The position numbers and the translations under genes are program-made. The notes beneath the pieces were generated by a model that worked only from the letters and a program-made list of their open reading frames with translations, was not told the origin of the DNA and did no database searches. Positions 47,144 through 59,075 of a stretch of DNA of 64,000 nucleotides are shown here, one piece after another. Location of the stretch: assembly GCF_902686445.1 (NCBI RefSeq), contig NC_062214.1, positions 44,029,454-44,093,453 of the forward strand, read 5' to 3'. Source of the stretch: Sciurus carolinensis. Lineage: Eukaryota; Chordata; Mammalia; Rodentia; Sciuridae. Position 1 is the first letter of the stretch; every line of letters starts with the position of its first letter.

Positions 47144-47446
47144 TTTGCAGGATGCAAATAATGAGCTAAGGAGGAGCTCCCCAGAGGTGTTTTTAATGGA
47201 GCTAAGCAGTGGGAGGGTTTGCAAGGTTGTATTTTTGGCTTCCAGGGGTTCAATTTCTGTTTTGGTATGGGCACTGAATGATATTGGTCCTCTAGAACCC
47301 CATTTGTTTTATTAATAACAACAGTATCATCCAGAGCTTGAGCCAAGGCAGACATTAAAAGAAGTAGGAATCCTACTATTAAGAGAGGGCAGCATGTTAG
47401 AGACATCCCTGTCTAACTTCTATAGTAGGTTGGTTCTGTAAACATT
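47144..47446 (-). CDS. Hypothetical candidate exon: secreted peptide with signal sequence (very tentative)
   Basis: I do not recognise this protein. The minus strand has ATG at 47406 with G at -3. The first residues, MSLTCCPLLIVGFLLLLMSA, have a hydrophobic core, and ALAQA follows as a plausible signal-peptidase site. Next come an N-glycosylation sequon (NKT) and a basic, proline-rich stretch with two cysteines (NPWKPKIQPCKPSHC). Upstream a pyrimidine-leaning tract ends in 'tttacag', a possible splice acceptor. Downstream, after codons for HPAKY, is GTAAGT, a strong donor core. Read this way the exon codes about 88 residues. If unspliced, the frame runs on to 129 codons (47017), where the sequence looks random. 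A chance ORF is quite possible. Confidence 0.15.
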
Positions 47447-47900
47447 TGGGAGAGGTAGGTCCTGACAGTGCAATTACAACTTGAAGCCAGTGCTACCTGG
47501 GGACCTTACTAATTAATGCAGGATGTTAGATACATCAGCAGTTTATTTCACACTACAACCCAGTGATGATACAATGGAGGCACCCGAGCCTGGAGGGACA
47601 GGAGGGGTGTGCAAAAAAATCATCTCCCCTTAAGGAATCTTGCCTGAGAACAATGTAAAGGAAAAGAAGTTATAGTATGAAAAGGAAGGAAGGAGTTCTT
47701 CATGGTGGAAAGAGCTACATGAGCCATGGCAGAGCAGGAAAGAAAGTCATAATGTGATCAAGAAATGGCAAACAGATGTGGTTGGAGTACAAAGGTAGAA
47801 AGGGTGAGGGGTGAGTGAGAAGAGGAAGAGCTGGGAAAGTGAGCAGAGACCAAACTCCTAAGGACATTTCTTGAGTTAAAAAACCTAACCTTTACTCCCA
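47447..47900. other. Unassigned sequence
   Basis: No repeat or exon is supported. Confidence 0.4.
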
Positions 47901-47904
47901 CTCA

Positions 47905-49438
47905 CTCCAACTTTTTCTGTTGAAGCTTGAATCTGCAGAAAAGTTGCAAGAATACTGCAATAAATAACTATATACCTGACACATGGATTCCCCACTTGTT
48001 AACAGGTGCCACACTGGCTTTCTCTCCCTCTCTGTATATTTTTCTCAGAACCTGTGAAAGTAGGTTATAGTCATCACGCCTAAACACTTGAGCATCAGTC
48101 TCTAGGAGGAGAAACATTGTCCTAGGTAACCACAATGCCATTATTACTACCCCACAGAATTGAACATTTGGTAATATATTGACTCTATTATCTGACATCC
48201 ATTCTGTGATTAACATCCTGAATTGTCTCCACATGAACTTTCTAGGTCTCCTGGTTTTTATCTAGTGTGATCAAGGAAGAGACATTGTATTTGGGGACAT
48301 TGGCTCTTTCATCTCTTTTAATATGGAAGGGTTTCCCACTTTTTGATTGTTTTGTCTTTCTTAACATTAACACTTGATAGGAGTGCAGACCCTCACTTGG
48401 TAGAATGTCCCTCAGCATGGATTTGTGTTAAGTGTTCCCTCAAAATTAGATTAAGGTTAAACACTTTGGCACGAGTGCCATCTAGAAGCAGCTATGCCCT
48501 TCCCATCAAGGGACTCGGGATGCCAGCTTGTCCTAATGGTGTCATGCTAAGTTGCTCACGTGGTTGTGTCACCACAGTCTCTCCAAATGTAGAGATACAA
48601 TTGACTCTTTCTAATTAAGGGTGATGTTATAATTTTTCAGTCTCCATGTATAGCTGAGCATTCTTCTCTAATGAAAAACTCCTACTGCTCCTCCTTTAAA
48701 AAAAAACTCCATTGTAGACTCATGGGGTTCATTTTTTATTCAACATATTTGTGGATATCATTATGCATGTCAATGCTCAAATTGTCCCAAATTGGGTCCA
48801 TGGGAGCCCCTTCAAGCCCTCTTGTGTGTCCTTGATGGGTCCCTCTCTGACCCTGAGCACATCTAGGCCTTCTGCCTTCCTTGATATTGTCCTGCCTCAG
48901 ACTGGAGTTAATTACTTTTCCTTCTCTAAAGATCCCTAATTTCCATTAATGTGTAATGATCATTAGGGACCAACATCTGGGTGCCAAATGTACTTCATGA
49001 CTGCAGAAATGTCCTTGTTTTAGGTCCTTTGAGTGTCAATTGCTAGAAATGTATATTTTTTAAAAGTTGCAAGTTTATAGAAATAATAAGTTCAAGTTCC
49101 TCTCTACCTTTCCCCCCATTCCATATCCCTACATTTCTTCCAAAATACATGAACATTTTAATTCTAGTTTACACTATTCACAAAGTCTTTCCAGACTGCT
49201 GTACAAGTAACACCAACAACAGGAACCTTATAAGATGAAATAAAAGATGTCTTTGAATTATCTTCCTTTTTAGACTATTGCATACTTTGGGTGAATACTC
49301 AGAGTACTGCATTAAGAATAAGTTGAATTTTCCTGGCGTGGTGTCACATACCTAGAATCCCAGCTATTTGGGAGCCTGAGGCAAGAGGATGGCTCTTGAA
49401 GGACTGGCCAGGCAATTTAACAAAACTGTGTCTTAAAA

Positions 49439-49469
<31 letters not shown>

Positions 49470-49890
49470 TGAAAAAGAGCTGCTCAGTAGTAGAGAACCT
49501 CTGGGTTCAATATTCAGTACTGCCCAGGGAAAAATTAGTTGAATTTATTATTTGTATGTATAGTTGTGTTATAGATATGTACAATTAGATTTACCTGTTT
49601 GTATACAACTCTAGGGATTGTTTTGTCATCTTTGATTTTTTTGGAAATAGAAAATACTTACATTTCAAAACTATATAAAATTGTTTTCCCAACTAGTCTC
49701 CTAAGTAAGGGCTCTTGGGTTGTTTTCAATTTTTACTATTACAAATAAGGCTGTGGTGAATTATTTCAATTTATGCACGTGTATCTTCTGGGTAAACTCC
49801 TAAAAACGGGATTTCTGTATGGAAGGGCAATTGTACATGTAATTTAGAAAGATATTGTCACATTCCCTTCTGCACAGGCTATACTATTTG
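47905..49890 (-). mobile_element. L1ME-type 3' region, antisense, with a SINE inside
   Basis: 'aaaagttgcaagaatactgc', 'gtagaatgtccctcagcatg', 'aattagattaaggttaaac' and 'tcaaattgtcccaaattggg' are typical of an L1ME 3' UTR read on its antisense side. Further right 'gggttgttttcaatttttac' and 'attacaaataaggctg' are antisense ORF2 C-terminus. The element is old and non-coding. The B1-dID at 49331 interrupts it. Confidence 0.7.
49321..49546 (+). mobile_element. B1-dID dimeric SINE with 28-A linker, sense, with TSD
   Basis: The body (49331-49536) has the B1 head ('cctagaatcccagctatttg'), an uninterrupted A28 linker (49442-49469) and a decayed ID half ('ctgggttcaatattcagtac'). The TSD 'agttgaattt' is at 49321-49330 and 49537-49546. 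Confidence 0.9.
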
Positions 49891-50205
49891 AGTTTTCATT
49901 GGTTCAGTTGGAAAAAGAATTGAATGAGGTTAGACATAAGAGGATGGGTTAGGAGACTACTGCAGTGTCCAAGCAGGTGAGGAGGAGCACCAGAACTGTG
50001 CTGTGGGACTGGGAAAGGAGGTGGTAGTCTGGCCCTGGATTGACTGTGGGCAGCGAGGTGATGAAAATAATAGAAGGACAAAGGAATAAAAAAGATTCCC
50101 AGGTGTTTGTGCAAAGGTAAAAAGAAGAGAAGAACCAGGGAACACAAAGAGGTGCCCGGTGTTTAGGCAAAGATAAGGAGGCAGTTTGGAGTCCACACTA
50201 AGGAA
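49891..50205. other. Unassigned sequence
   Basis: No supported feature. Minus-strand frames reaching 133 codons run into the TG-rich tract and are an artefact of its low complexity. Confidence 0.4.
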
Positions 50206-50207
50206 AC

Positions 50208-50412
50208 ATGTATATGAAGATGTGCATGTGTTTGTCTGTGTGTGTGTGTCTGCATGTGAGTCTGGGAGTGTGCATGTGCATTCATCTGTGTGTGTACATG
50301 TGTGTGCCAATGTATGCATATGTATGTGTTCTGTGTAAACGTGTGCTTGTGTGCCCACACATGTGCATGAACCTATGCACCATATGTGTACACTTGTATG
50401 TGTGAGTGTATG
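50208..50412 (+). repeat. Imperfect TG-rich alternating tract
   Basis: About 200 bases are dominated by TG/CATG steps (e.g. 'gtgtgtgtgtgtctgcatgtg' and 'gcatatgtatgtgttctgtg'). It is alternating purine-pyrimidine and therefore prone to Z-DNA. Confidence 0.9.
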
Positions 50413-51995
50413 AATTGAAATGAGTTCAGATTGAACATGTGAAGGTTAGAAATCATGATGCCCAGGAATACCAGGTGGACTGGAACTGGCAGCAGTGAGC
50501 CCCCGGCATGAAGAAGGCAGTAAAATCCAGAACCATGGATGAGATCGATACATATGTTGCAAAGTGTTCATTTCACTTTTCTCAACTGAACAAGCACACT
50601 CATTGCTTTAAATGCTTTATATGTAGAGGTATTTCATTTGAAGAAGCATCTGGAGGCTAAAGAAAAATATATTATGTAATATTATTATTATGTAAAAATA
50701 CGTATTATGTAAAAATACAACTCACTACTGCTAAAAAATAAATTGCCTCTATATCTCCCAGCCTCCCGGATGCCGCACATGCTGTAGTAATCCCCTAAGC
50801 AGCAGGTGAATGCAACCTTGACCCCAGTATGAGGCGTGAGATTTTCCCTTCCCACACTACAGAAGACCATTCTGTGGTGTGGTTGTTGAAGTCCCCGCCC
50901 TCCTACAGGCCTGTCCTGGAGTGACCCAGGGAGGATAAAGATCTCTCTTAGAAAATTAAAGTATTTGCTGGAGGCTGGGAGGACGGGAAGGCAGTGGGAA
51001 TCAGTTCACTAATGTGCTCCTGTGGGACCTACAAAGGTTCCCTGGAAAGAGGCCCTTTATCTTCCATCAGGGAATACTCTTTATTTCCAGACGACTATTT
51101 GTGTTTGGCTAAAGGTGTGGTCTTGTGTATTCATGCATGACTCTAATATCAGTGGATAATTCTGCATTTTTAAAAGCCTTCCTAAAAATTCTGCTGGCTG
51201 CACACATAACAAAATAACCAATCTGCAGTAACTCGTCAGGGATCCAACATTGCTGTGTTCCCCATGTTTGAATTACACAAATAATTGAAAAGTTCCTTCA
51301 GAACTCAATTCAGCAACAACAAAGCAACAGTTCTCTTTGGGTTTTATTTATTTAAGTTCAATCTTTTAACAATGCTTCCTTGCTGCCTTACACAGTGTGG
51401 AGGACACATCACTTAACCATTTCTTTACTCGGTAGTGTCAACAGGTGCTCATTCTAACTGTAATGACTGCAGTTGCCATTTGCTACCTTAAAGAATGGCT
51501 GTTGCCCTCTGGGTTACCTCTAACTGCTCTTTTTATACCAAAAATATCTGATCACTCCCCTTCTTGTTTGCTGGTTTGAACATTCAGTGGGCTTGGGCAC
51601 AACTATCCAGGCTATATAGTGTTAGTACTGTGTGCTAAGTAGGAGTCACAAGATTCTGAGAAACCTCTCAAAAATAAAGGTCTTCACTAGAGTTTAGAGT
51701 GCCATCAGCAAGGACTAAGAAAGTCTTGGTCTGAGAACAAGCATGTAGAGAAACTACGGCTTCTGGGTGGTGGAGTCTTACCATTGACACATGCCTACAA
51801 ACATTCCTTGACTTACCTCGAAATGATAAAGCCTCCACTGCAGCTGACCAAAGAGCCCCAGTTTAACCAGTCATGTGCATTCTCTCCTGGAGTGGTTGGG
51901 GATGGCATGGATCAACCTTAGTCTTTATCTTGGAGGCAGAAGAGAAGAAAAGAGACCATTGATTGGGGGTCTGAGTTCTTAACAGCTCCAGGTTC
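50413..51995. other. Unassigned sequence
   Basis: I see no exon or repeat. A short direct duplication of 'tattatgtaaaaatac' lies at about 50686-50718. The part 51130-51370 is repeat-free and AT-rich and could be conserved, but I cannot test that. Confidence 0.4.
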
Positions 51996-52110
51996 TATCA
52001 CTTCTTTTCATAAGGACTTGGGCAAGTTGGAAACTCCTCATCTACAACTCCTTCTGTCTAAAGATAGAGTCATTACCTGCTCAGCTCAGGTGATGGATGT
52101 GAGAAGTCTT
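51996..52110 (+). repeat. Probable MIR fragment
   Basis: 'tctatcacttcttttcataa' with 'ggacttgggcaagttggaaa' corresponds to the MIR wording 'ccacttactagctgtgtgacc ttgggcaagtt'. Confidence 0.5.
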
Positions 52111-52535
52111 CATATACATCTTTAACCTATCTAGTCCTGAGTTTTCAATTCTGTGAATACTTCAATGACATTGACACAGGTGTATTAAAATTGGCTTGAA
52201 ATCATAATCTAGAGCTTACATAATATTATATCAATTAATAGTATTTTATAATTTTATTATATACAACATAATTATACATTACATACTGTATTTAAAACTT
52301 TATAGATGTCCTCATCTGGGATGATGGGGCACATGGTTAAGAATAAAAGAGTTTTATCATTGCCGTGTACTGAGGTGCACCTTGGGCTATTGCAAAAATA
52401 GAACAACAAGTGATGGCCCACAAATTGTGATTTTTCTAGGCTATACAAGCATATGATGCTTTCTCTTTATTCCTAAGGTCTTCTCTTTCCCTCCAGTGTT
52501 CCTTCACCTTCCTCTGCAGCCAGGAATTTTTAAAG
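52111..52535. other. Unassigned sequence
   Basis: It contains an AT-rich stretch (52200-52290) and nothing else I can name. Confidence 0.4.
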
Positions 52536-52539
52536 GAAA

Positions 52540-53290
52540 TAGAACGCCACTTATCAAAAAGTATGAAATAATTTCCCCCCTGATGGGCTACCATTATTAG
52601 TAGGCAGAGCTTCATTTCTCAGGTTACTAAATGTAGAAAGAGATGTGAACCACACTGATGAAAAGCATTTTCACCTTTATCTCTATTATCATCGAGAAAA
52701 AAATTGATATATTGGGTTGACCCTAAGAAACTGCCGATGTTTGACCCTTTGACATGCAAACATGGCAATTTCCTGTGCTCAATATAATGATTTCTGAGAG
52801 AAGAGAATTACACTCTTGGTTCTGGATTATCCAGGTACTTTTTCCCCCCAGCATAATGCTGTGACTTTCATTTTTATGGTGAAAGCTCTAGGCTAAAAAA
52901 ACCTGTGGAGTGGCATTTAAGTAAATGCAGAGGTAACTCGCTCATCATCCCTATGATTGTTTTGCCCCTATTGAGGAGATACTGTTCTTTCTTGAACCTA
53001 CTTCAGCACAGGAAAGAGAAGAGAATGGGAACTGGTCTTTAATTTACTGTGCCATTTTAATACGCTGTTCCCTTTACTTGACAATGAGGTTCTTAGAAGC
53101 CCTGCTGATCTACTAAATAAATAATGCCTTGGACCTGCAGACTCTATATAAGGTTCATCTGTGAGGGTCATAAATCTGCATTCCTCAGTGAGCACAGTCC
53201 AAGTGACTTGATCTTTATTTTGGACTGACCCATAAAAGTCATGTTCAGGGTGGCTGATTACAAGCTCATCATTTGATTTCAAGTTATGTC
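52540..53290. promoter_or_regulatory. Second candidate conserved non-coding block
   Basis: About 750 bases are free of recognisable repeats. They contain homeodomain/octamer-like sites ('acatgcaaacatgg' at about 52756, 'cattaatt'-like cores) and a TATA-like 'ctatataagg'. There is no sustained coding frame. The suggestion rests on sequence texture only. Confidence 0.2.
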
Positions 53291-53985
53291 ACCCTAAAAC
53301 AGGGAGAATTTCCTCCCAATAAATCTCCCATTTTTAATCCAGAGCTTCAGCAGAAAAGCCTGTATGCACAACTGAGAGAAGAAGGTGGGAACTGAGTCTG
53401 TGATTGAATAAGGTGGAGGCAGGGAGTCATTCTGTAGGGATGTAGAGGGGGCTGAGGCACCAGGGAGTGAGGTGTTCTGTTTGGTCTCTGACCCCAAACT
53501 AACCCTGTTGTTTTCTTTGAGCTAAGACTCAGCTATGGTGGAGGGAAAGCCCAGTATTGGGGTTTGAGTCCCTGGAACCATTTTATCTGCCAAAACTGGT
53601 TTTACAAAAGAGACCTAGGCAAAAGCACTGTGATTCTGTGTGGGGCTCACTGAAGACAGCAAGGAGAATTAGAGCAGAGTAGGTAAATAATCAAAAGAGA
53701 ATTCTCCCTTGGCTCAGTGCTCAGTCAGGTGCAGTCTCCATCCACCAAGGACTCTGATGCAAAAGAAGGAAAACAGAGGAAGAAGGGGAGTTAAGAAAGA
53801 AGGATGCAAAGGAAGGAGGGAAAGGCCATTCTGCTGATTTATTTGTGTAGAAATTAAAACCAGAACCCGTGCTGTAGGATTTCTGTAGCCTTCAGGGAGA
53901 GCATTAATGGGGAAAATAGTGCATAAAAATGCAACTGATTCATGTTAGCAGCCCTTCTCTCTTGAGATGCCCCTGCCCCAGGTGG
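53291..53985. other. Unassigned sequence
   Basis: No supported feature. A purine-rich segment lies at 53765-53825. Confidence 0.4.
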
Positions 53986-53989
53986 TGAC

Positions 53990-54226
53990 CACACACATGC
54001 ACACACACATGTGAACATACAGAGATGCATCCACATTCACACATATGCATGTGTACACCTAGGCAGGAACATATATACACCCATGCAGACATACCCACAC
54101 ACCCACACACATGCACATACACACATACCTATGCAGACATATGCACTCACACCTGTGCACATGCTCAGAGGTACACACACATCTAGCCACTTGTGTATAC
54201 TCATGCACACACATGCACACTCATAC
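53990..54226 (+). repeat. Imperfect CA-rich alternating tract
   Basis: About 235 bases are dominated by CACA/CATG steps ('cacacacacatgtgaacata', 'cacacccacacacatgcac'). It is the strand complement in character of the TG tract at 50208. Frames on either strand are low-complexity artefacts. Confidence 0.9.
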
Positions 54227-54529
54227 TCTGCTCCATCCCTTCTGATTTGGGTGTTGCCCTTTGAGGTTGTCTTTGACCCTGATCAGTGGTGGTGGGTCAT
54301 GACCTCTACTCTCTAGCTGCCCTTAAGATCCTGATACAGTCAGATATCTCTGCTGGGGTTAAGAGGAGCACTTCCAGCCTTGGGATCAGGGCCTATCCCA
54401 AGAGAGGCCTTTCTTAAACTGGTAAACGTTTTTACAGGCTGGTTGGTCAATGAGAAGGAACACTGAGCAATCTGGTGAGAACTTTGGCTGTGCTCTTGGT
54501 CCAGCACCCATCTGACATGTTAAGGTCAT

Positions 54530-54800
54530 CCATCTTACAAGTCTTGGTTCTCTGAGAAGCCAATGCCAAGACAGGATGAAACATGCAAAAATGTTTTTAG
54601 GGAAATGCTTGTAAAGAGGGCAGAGGATCTGCAGAAGGCTGAGAGAGGTGACAGACCACTGCACTGTCTGATTTTGATTGAAGGTGGGAGAGAGGGAAGC
54701 AATGTTGTCCGGAAGCATCTTTGGGATGGCAGTGCAATCTAGGGGACGTTCAGCCATATCATCAGGGAACCACTGAGCCCTAGATATCGCCATCATGTTC
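54530..54800 (+). repeat. Possible LTR-type repeat fragment (family not assigned)
   Basis: 'ttggttctctgagaagccaa' followed by 'tgccaagacaggatgaaac' resembles a common mammalian LTR opening. The remainder is too diverged to classify. The 136-codon minus-strand frame across it (54386-54796) shows no domain. Confidence 0.35.
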
Positions 54801-54840
54801 AGTCACTGGTTGGGAGCACTCTGACCCTGGGGCCATGGAT

Positions 54841-54993
54841 CCAGTGACCTTTTTCTTTTCTTTTCTTTTCTTCTTTTTTCTTTCTTTCTTTCTTTTTTTT
54901 TTTTGTGTGCAGGGAATTGAACCCAGGGCCTTGTGCATGTAAGGCAAGCCCTCTACCAACTGAACTATATCCCCAGACCTCCAGTGACCTTTT
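54841..54993 (-). mobile_element. ID SINE, antisense, with perfect TSD
   Basis: The body (54854-54980) has a CTTTT/T-rich tail on the left and then 'gggaattgaacccagggcc' and 'ctctaccaactgaactatat'. The TSD 'ccagtgacctttt' is at 54841-54853 and 54981-54993, identical over 13 bases. Confidence 0.95.
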
Positions 54994-57900
54994 GATCAGT
55001 AGATAAGGTGCATGTCATCTTCCCAAAACGTGACCAGAGCCTTTCCTCCCTGCTGTCTTTGAAACTGCTGCTGAGCCAACGGAGAAGGGGGTAGAATGAA
55101 CACTTTAGACCCCGTCAGAAGCAGTAGCCCCAGTTAGTTTCATACTAAGTTGAAACAGAACATCAGCAATTCTTTCGAGGAATAGATCTACCTAAAAATA
55201 AAAGTTCAATTTAGTCAGACAATCATTTGCTAACAAGATGTTTTCTCCATCTTAATTCAAGGATAGTTCTCTCAACATCCAACTGGGCAGCACATAGACA
55301 CAGCTTTTATGAGCACTGAGATATGTCGGAATTCAGCTGCAACAGGGTTCATTTAGCTCAGGTTGGTGAGGGAAGCTCTAAATGTCGCAAAGGGTTGTAG
55401 AACCATTTTCTGTTTTTTAAGATGAGTGACTCTGAAGGGTCAGAGTTTGAAGTTCCAGCTTTCCTAGCTACCTGATTCACTCCTTTCCCCAGCATCTGGT
55501 TAAGAACCATAAAAATCACTGGTCAGGAAGAAGAAGAGCAGCTACTGAAGGTCTGAGCGCTGAGGTCAAGGAAATGCCAGAAATGTCTATACAAACACAA
55601 TGTTTAGCAAAACCACACCCCAAGGCAAGTATCCTGAGAAGGGTGTAAGTAGTCACCTTTCATTGTTTTTACAAAATTCAACAGATGTTTACATGAAGTC
55701 TTAAAATAAATAATGGAAATTTCTGGAGTTCAGTATTTAAAAGCTCAGTCCATCATCAAACACTAGAAAAAGTGGCTGAATATTTTGAAAGTATCCAGTT
55801 GGTGTGTCTTTTTCTATGACTATCTTGCAATTGGCCTTTGATCCACACTCATTCAAGTAGAGGCAGAGGACCCTATGGAGAATTCCAAGCTAAAGTCTGC
55901 TTCTACCCCCATCTTGCCTATCTCAAAATGAGATAGATTTCAGATAAAAAAAAATCAGCAATGGAAGAAAGTTTTTGGTCAGGAGCTTAGGGTCTCCCTC
56001 CACTGGGTAAAAAGCATACTCAAAGTTACCCTGCAGAGATTGACTGGGTTGGGTTGCCTTGACGAGGAAGGGAAATGCTTTGCCAGTTCTTAGAAACCAG
56101 ATGCATTATTTAGCTTATGTTTACCAAAGTATGCTTAAACACTAGTTTAGTGCAATGGATTGTGAAAAGTGTAAATCCATGTGAATGTTTGAAGCTTCTG
56201 AGGAACTTTCTGTGAACAGAGGTGGTTGTAATTGTTTGTATCTTATGTAACATTAGAGTATGGTTTCATTCTTCAGGTAGTTCCAATTGAGATATAGATG
56301 TTTTATTCAGTATGAGTAAATCTCTCTCTAGGAAATTTTCTCAACTCAAGATTCGCTGGGCTATGCCCTTTCTCTGCATTGCAGCATCCAGGACATTTCA
56401 AACCTATATATGACAATATTGCCCATATTTCATTAGTAGACTAATGATAGATGACCAGATCCTTGTGCATAAAACATTTATATTTTATTTTCAGAGTTTG
56501 GGGATTGAAAGTGGGTCAAATCACAGACAGCAGTTCTACAAACTAATGAGCTTACAAAATCCAGATCCTCAGAAATCATGCTTGCAGTGGTTTTAATGAA
56601 TGTTCCACAGGAGAAATGCAGCAAGATTTTTCATTTGAATCAGGCAGTGACTAAACTTAGGTCAAGTTAGGTAAAATTTTCTCCATTATGCAGACTTTTA
56701 AACTTGCATCTGCATATCTTTGATTCTTTTGATTCTTTTTTCAATCACAGTGGTTGATTTTCCTCTTCTAAAAGGAAGATAAAGGTGAAATCCGAATTTT
56801 TTTCTGCTGCCTTGTGGGGGCCAGACTGAGGAGTGTGGTGAGAGTGACTCAGTAGAGATTCCCATTATTTTTTTGAAATATAATGTATTATTGAAAACTT
56901 AAGGTATGGGAGGGAATAAATTAGGAGGTGACTGCCCCTGAAGAAGATGGTTATTACTCACAGTTCCCAAAAGGAGCAGCAGTGCCACACCATGCTTTCC
57001 TACACAGGAAAGTGCCAGGGTTACTGGTCAGGGGGCAGGTGGAATGAAGAAAAAATGTGGACAAGTGCCTTTATTGTGGTTTTTATGGAAGGAACAAGTG
57101 AGGCAGAGTAAGCAGGTTTAGTATTGGCTAGTTTGAGTAAATTCCATTGACTCTGGGGCATAGGGGCTGCCCCTATGTTTTTGACACTAGGCTGTGGGAT
57201 GCTTAGGATAGGTGGATAGTGACCCAGAATGGAGTGTGATAGCCCAGTAAAGAAGGTGGTTGGAGTGTGGGCTCTGGATTGGGTGTATTATATTTGAAAA
57301 TTATACTCATAGGTATTTTACTCCCTAGAAATTGACTGACCCTGGAAGAGGCATGTCAAAGCATCAGAATATAGAAAATGAAAGTCATGATGAATGTACC
57401 TCTTGAAATTCAAATTCCAGTGTTTTGTGAAACGAGATGAATAAGGATTTAGGGTTACACTTGCATTCACAGGAACTCCGGTAAATGGGAGATTTTTATG
57501 GGTAATAAAACCAAGGAATCACAGAACTTTATTCTCACATGGAAGTTCATGAACCACAGGTCCATCAACCGCTTCTGGTTACTGCATTGTGAGGGCCATG
57601 AAGGGTTTGTAAAATGAAGTAGACAGTTGAGCAAGGTGCAAGAGAGAGAGAACATAGGTGGAAAAAAATTAGGAAAAACATTTTACAGGTGACTCAGCCT
57701 AAGAAAGTTTACAGTACAGGAATAATGTTTCAATTACTGGTTGAGATGCCAAACTTTATAGAACCCTGATCTCTGCAGTTAGCGTTGCTGACAAATGACC
57801 TTTTGGGGAGAACTTGTCAATTCCTTAAAAAGAGGCAAAAGTTAACTGTCCATAATACCTTCAGTATAGAATGGTATTTATCATTCTCTCTTTTCTTCCA

Positions 57901-58200
57901 CTTGCCCATAATGGGCTAAGCAGGTGTCTCTGGGTGGTTATCCATTCTTGGTTAATTATAGAGTAAAAGGATTTTACAGTTTTACCAAAAGACATTTACA
58001 GATAGAATTCTTTTTTCTTTTTCCCTATGGAAAAAAATGGAGCTAATCTAATGCCTAATTAGAAAATTATGTATGCAGGAAAAGGAAGTGCTGACAGTAT
58101 ATCTGTAGGGAAAGACCCCCTTCCTTCTTACTGGCATCAAACAACCATGCCATCTCTTATTTTTGTTACCTACTTGATAATCAAGAATTATCCTTCATTT
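54994..58200. other. Unassigned sequence, 3.2 kb
   Basis: I recognise no exon, SINE or LINE body in this stretch. The part 56930-57330 has a composition and G-rich texture that could be an old LTR, but no family words are recognisable. The longest frame is 62 codons (57467-57655, minus). Confidence 0.4.
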
Positions 58201-58204
58201 TTCT

Positions 58205-58262
58205 CCCCAGGGTCTTTGCATGCTAGGCAAACACTCTACCACTGAACTACACCCTCAGCTTC
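58205..58262 (-). mobile_element. ID SINE fragment, antisense
   Basis: 'ccagggtctttgcatgctag' followed by 'gcaaacactctaccactgaa' is antisense ID sequence. The left tail is short and no TSD was found. Confidence 0.8.
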
Positions 58263-58444
58263 CCCAGAGTTACTTGGCAACAGTTAACAATTATCTTCCC
58301 TTTGTGTTCCTGCTACATAAGATACTGTGCACATTTGCACTAGGTATTTTTAATAAATTTATCCAGCTTTGTATTTTATCAAAACAATTGCAAAACATCA
58401 TCCTCTTTAATTGGGGATAGTCTACAATAGAGAAAGAAATCGGG

Positions 58445-58909
58445 CTTGCTGTTACGTTTTGCATCTGAAATGTCGCTCAAAACCTCATGTGTTAAGGTTT
58501 GTTTCCCAATGCAGCAATGTTTAGCAGTGGGACTTTGGAAAGTGATTGACCTGAGGGCTCTTACCCCACCAGTGAATTAATTCATTGATAGCTGAATAGA
58601 TTACTGGGAGTAGTGGAAAATGTAGACAAGCAGTTGGAAGAAGTAGATTACTGGAAGTGTGCCTTTGAGCACTATATTTTGTCCCTGGCCCCTTCCTCTC
58701 TCTCTCTTTGTTTTTGATTCCTGGCTGCCATGAGCTGAGTAGCTTCCTTCTGCAACAGCCTTCTGACATGATATTCTTTCTCAGCTCAGGCCCAAAGTAA
58801 GAGTCAACTGATCATGACCTCTGAAATCATGAGCCAAAATAAACCTTTTCTCTTCTAAGTTGCTCTTGACAGGTGTTTTGGTCACAGCAATGAAAACTAA
58901 CACACTTGC
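58445..58909 (+). mobile_element. MLT1-like solo LTR with perfect 5-bp TSD
   Basis: The LTR (58450-58904) begins TGTTACG and ends 'gaaaactaacaca'. It contains 'aaaacctcatgtgttaaggt', 'cccaatgcagcaatgtttag', 'ccaaaataaaccttttc' (polyadenylation signal region) and 'ggtcacagcaatgaaaac'. The TSD is 'cttgc' at 58445-58449 and 58905-58909. There is no internal region. It is the best preserved LTR of the window and the sense counterpart of 34706-35070. Confidence 0.9.
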
Positions 58910-58911
58910 CC

Positions 58912-59075
58912 AAGTTCAAATCCTGGGTGAGCTACTTATTGGTTGGACAATTTAAAAAACTTACTGAACTTTCTAGAACCCAAGTTTCCTCCCCAGGACC
59001 ATGAGCATAACAGCACCCATACCACCCAACCCATAGCACTAGGGTGGTCAAAGCATAGTGTTTATGTACCATCTT
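58912..59075 (+). repeat. MIR element
   Basis: 'aagttcaaatcctgggtgag', 'ctacttattggttggac' and 'caagtttcctccccaggacc' follow the sense MIR order, directly after the LTR. Confidence 0.65.

Noticed and set aside
49957..50358. 133-codon minus-strand ORF rich in His/Thr
   Set aside because: The repetitive part is the complement of the TG-rich tract. It is a low-complexity artefact.
54386..54796. 136-codon minus-strand ORF, one of the longest non-LINE frames in the window
   Set aside because: No domain, no signal peptide and composition typical of chance frames. Part of it overlaps a probable LTR fragment.
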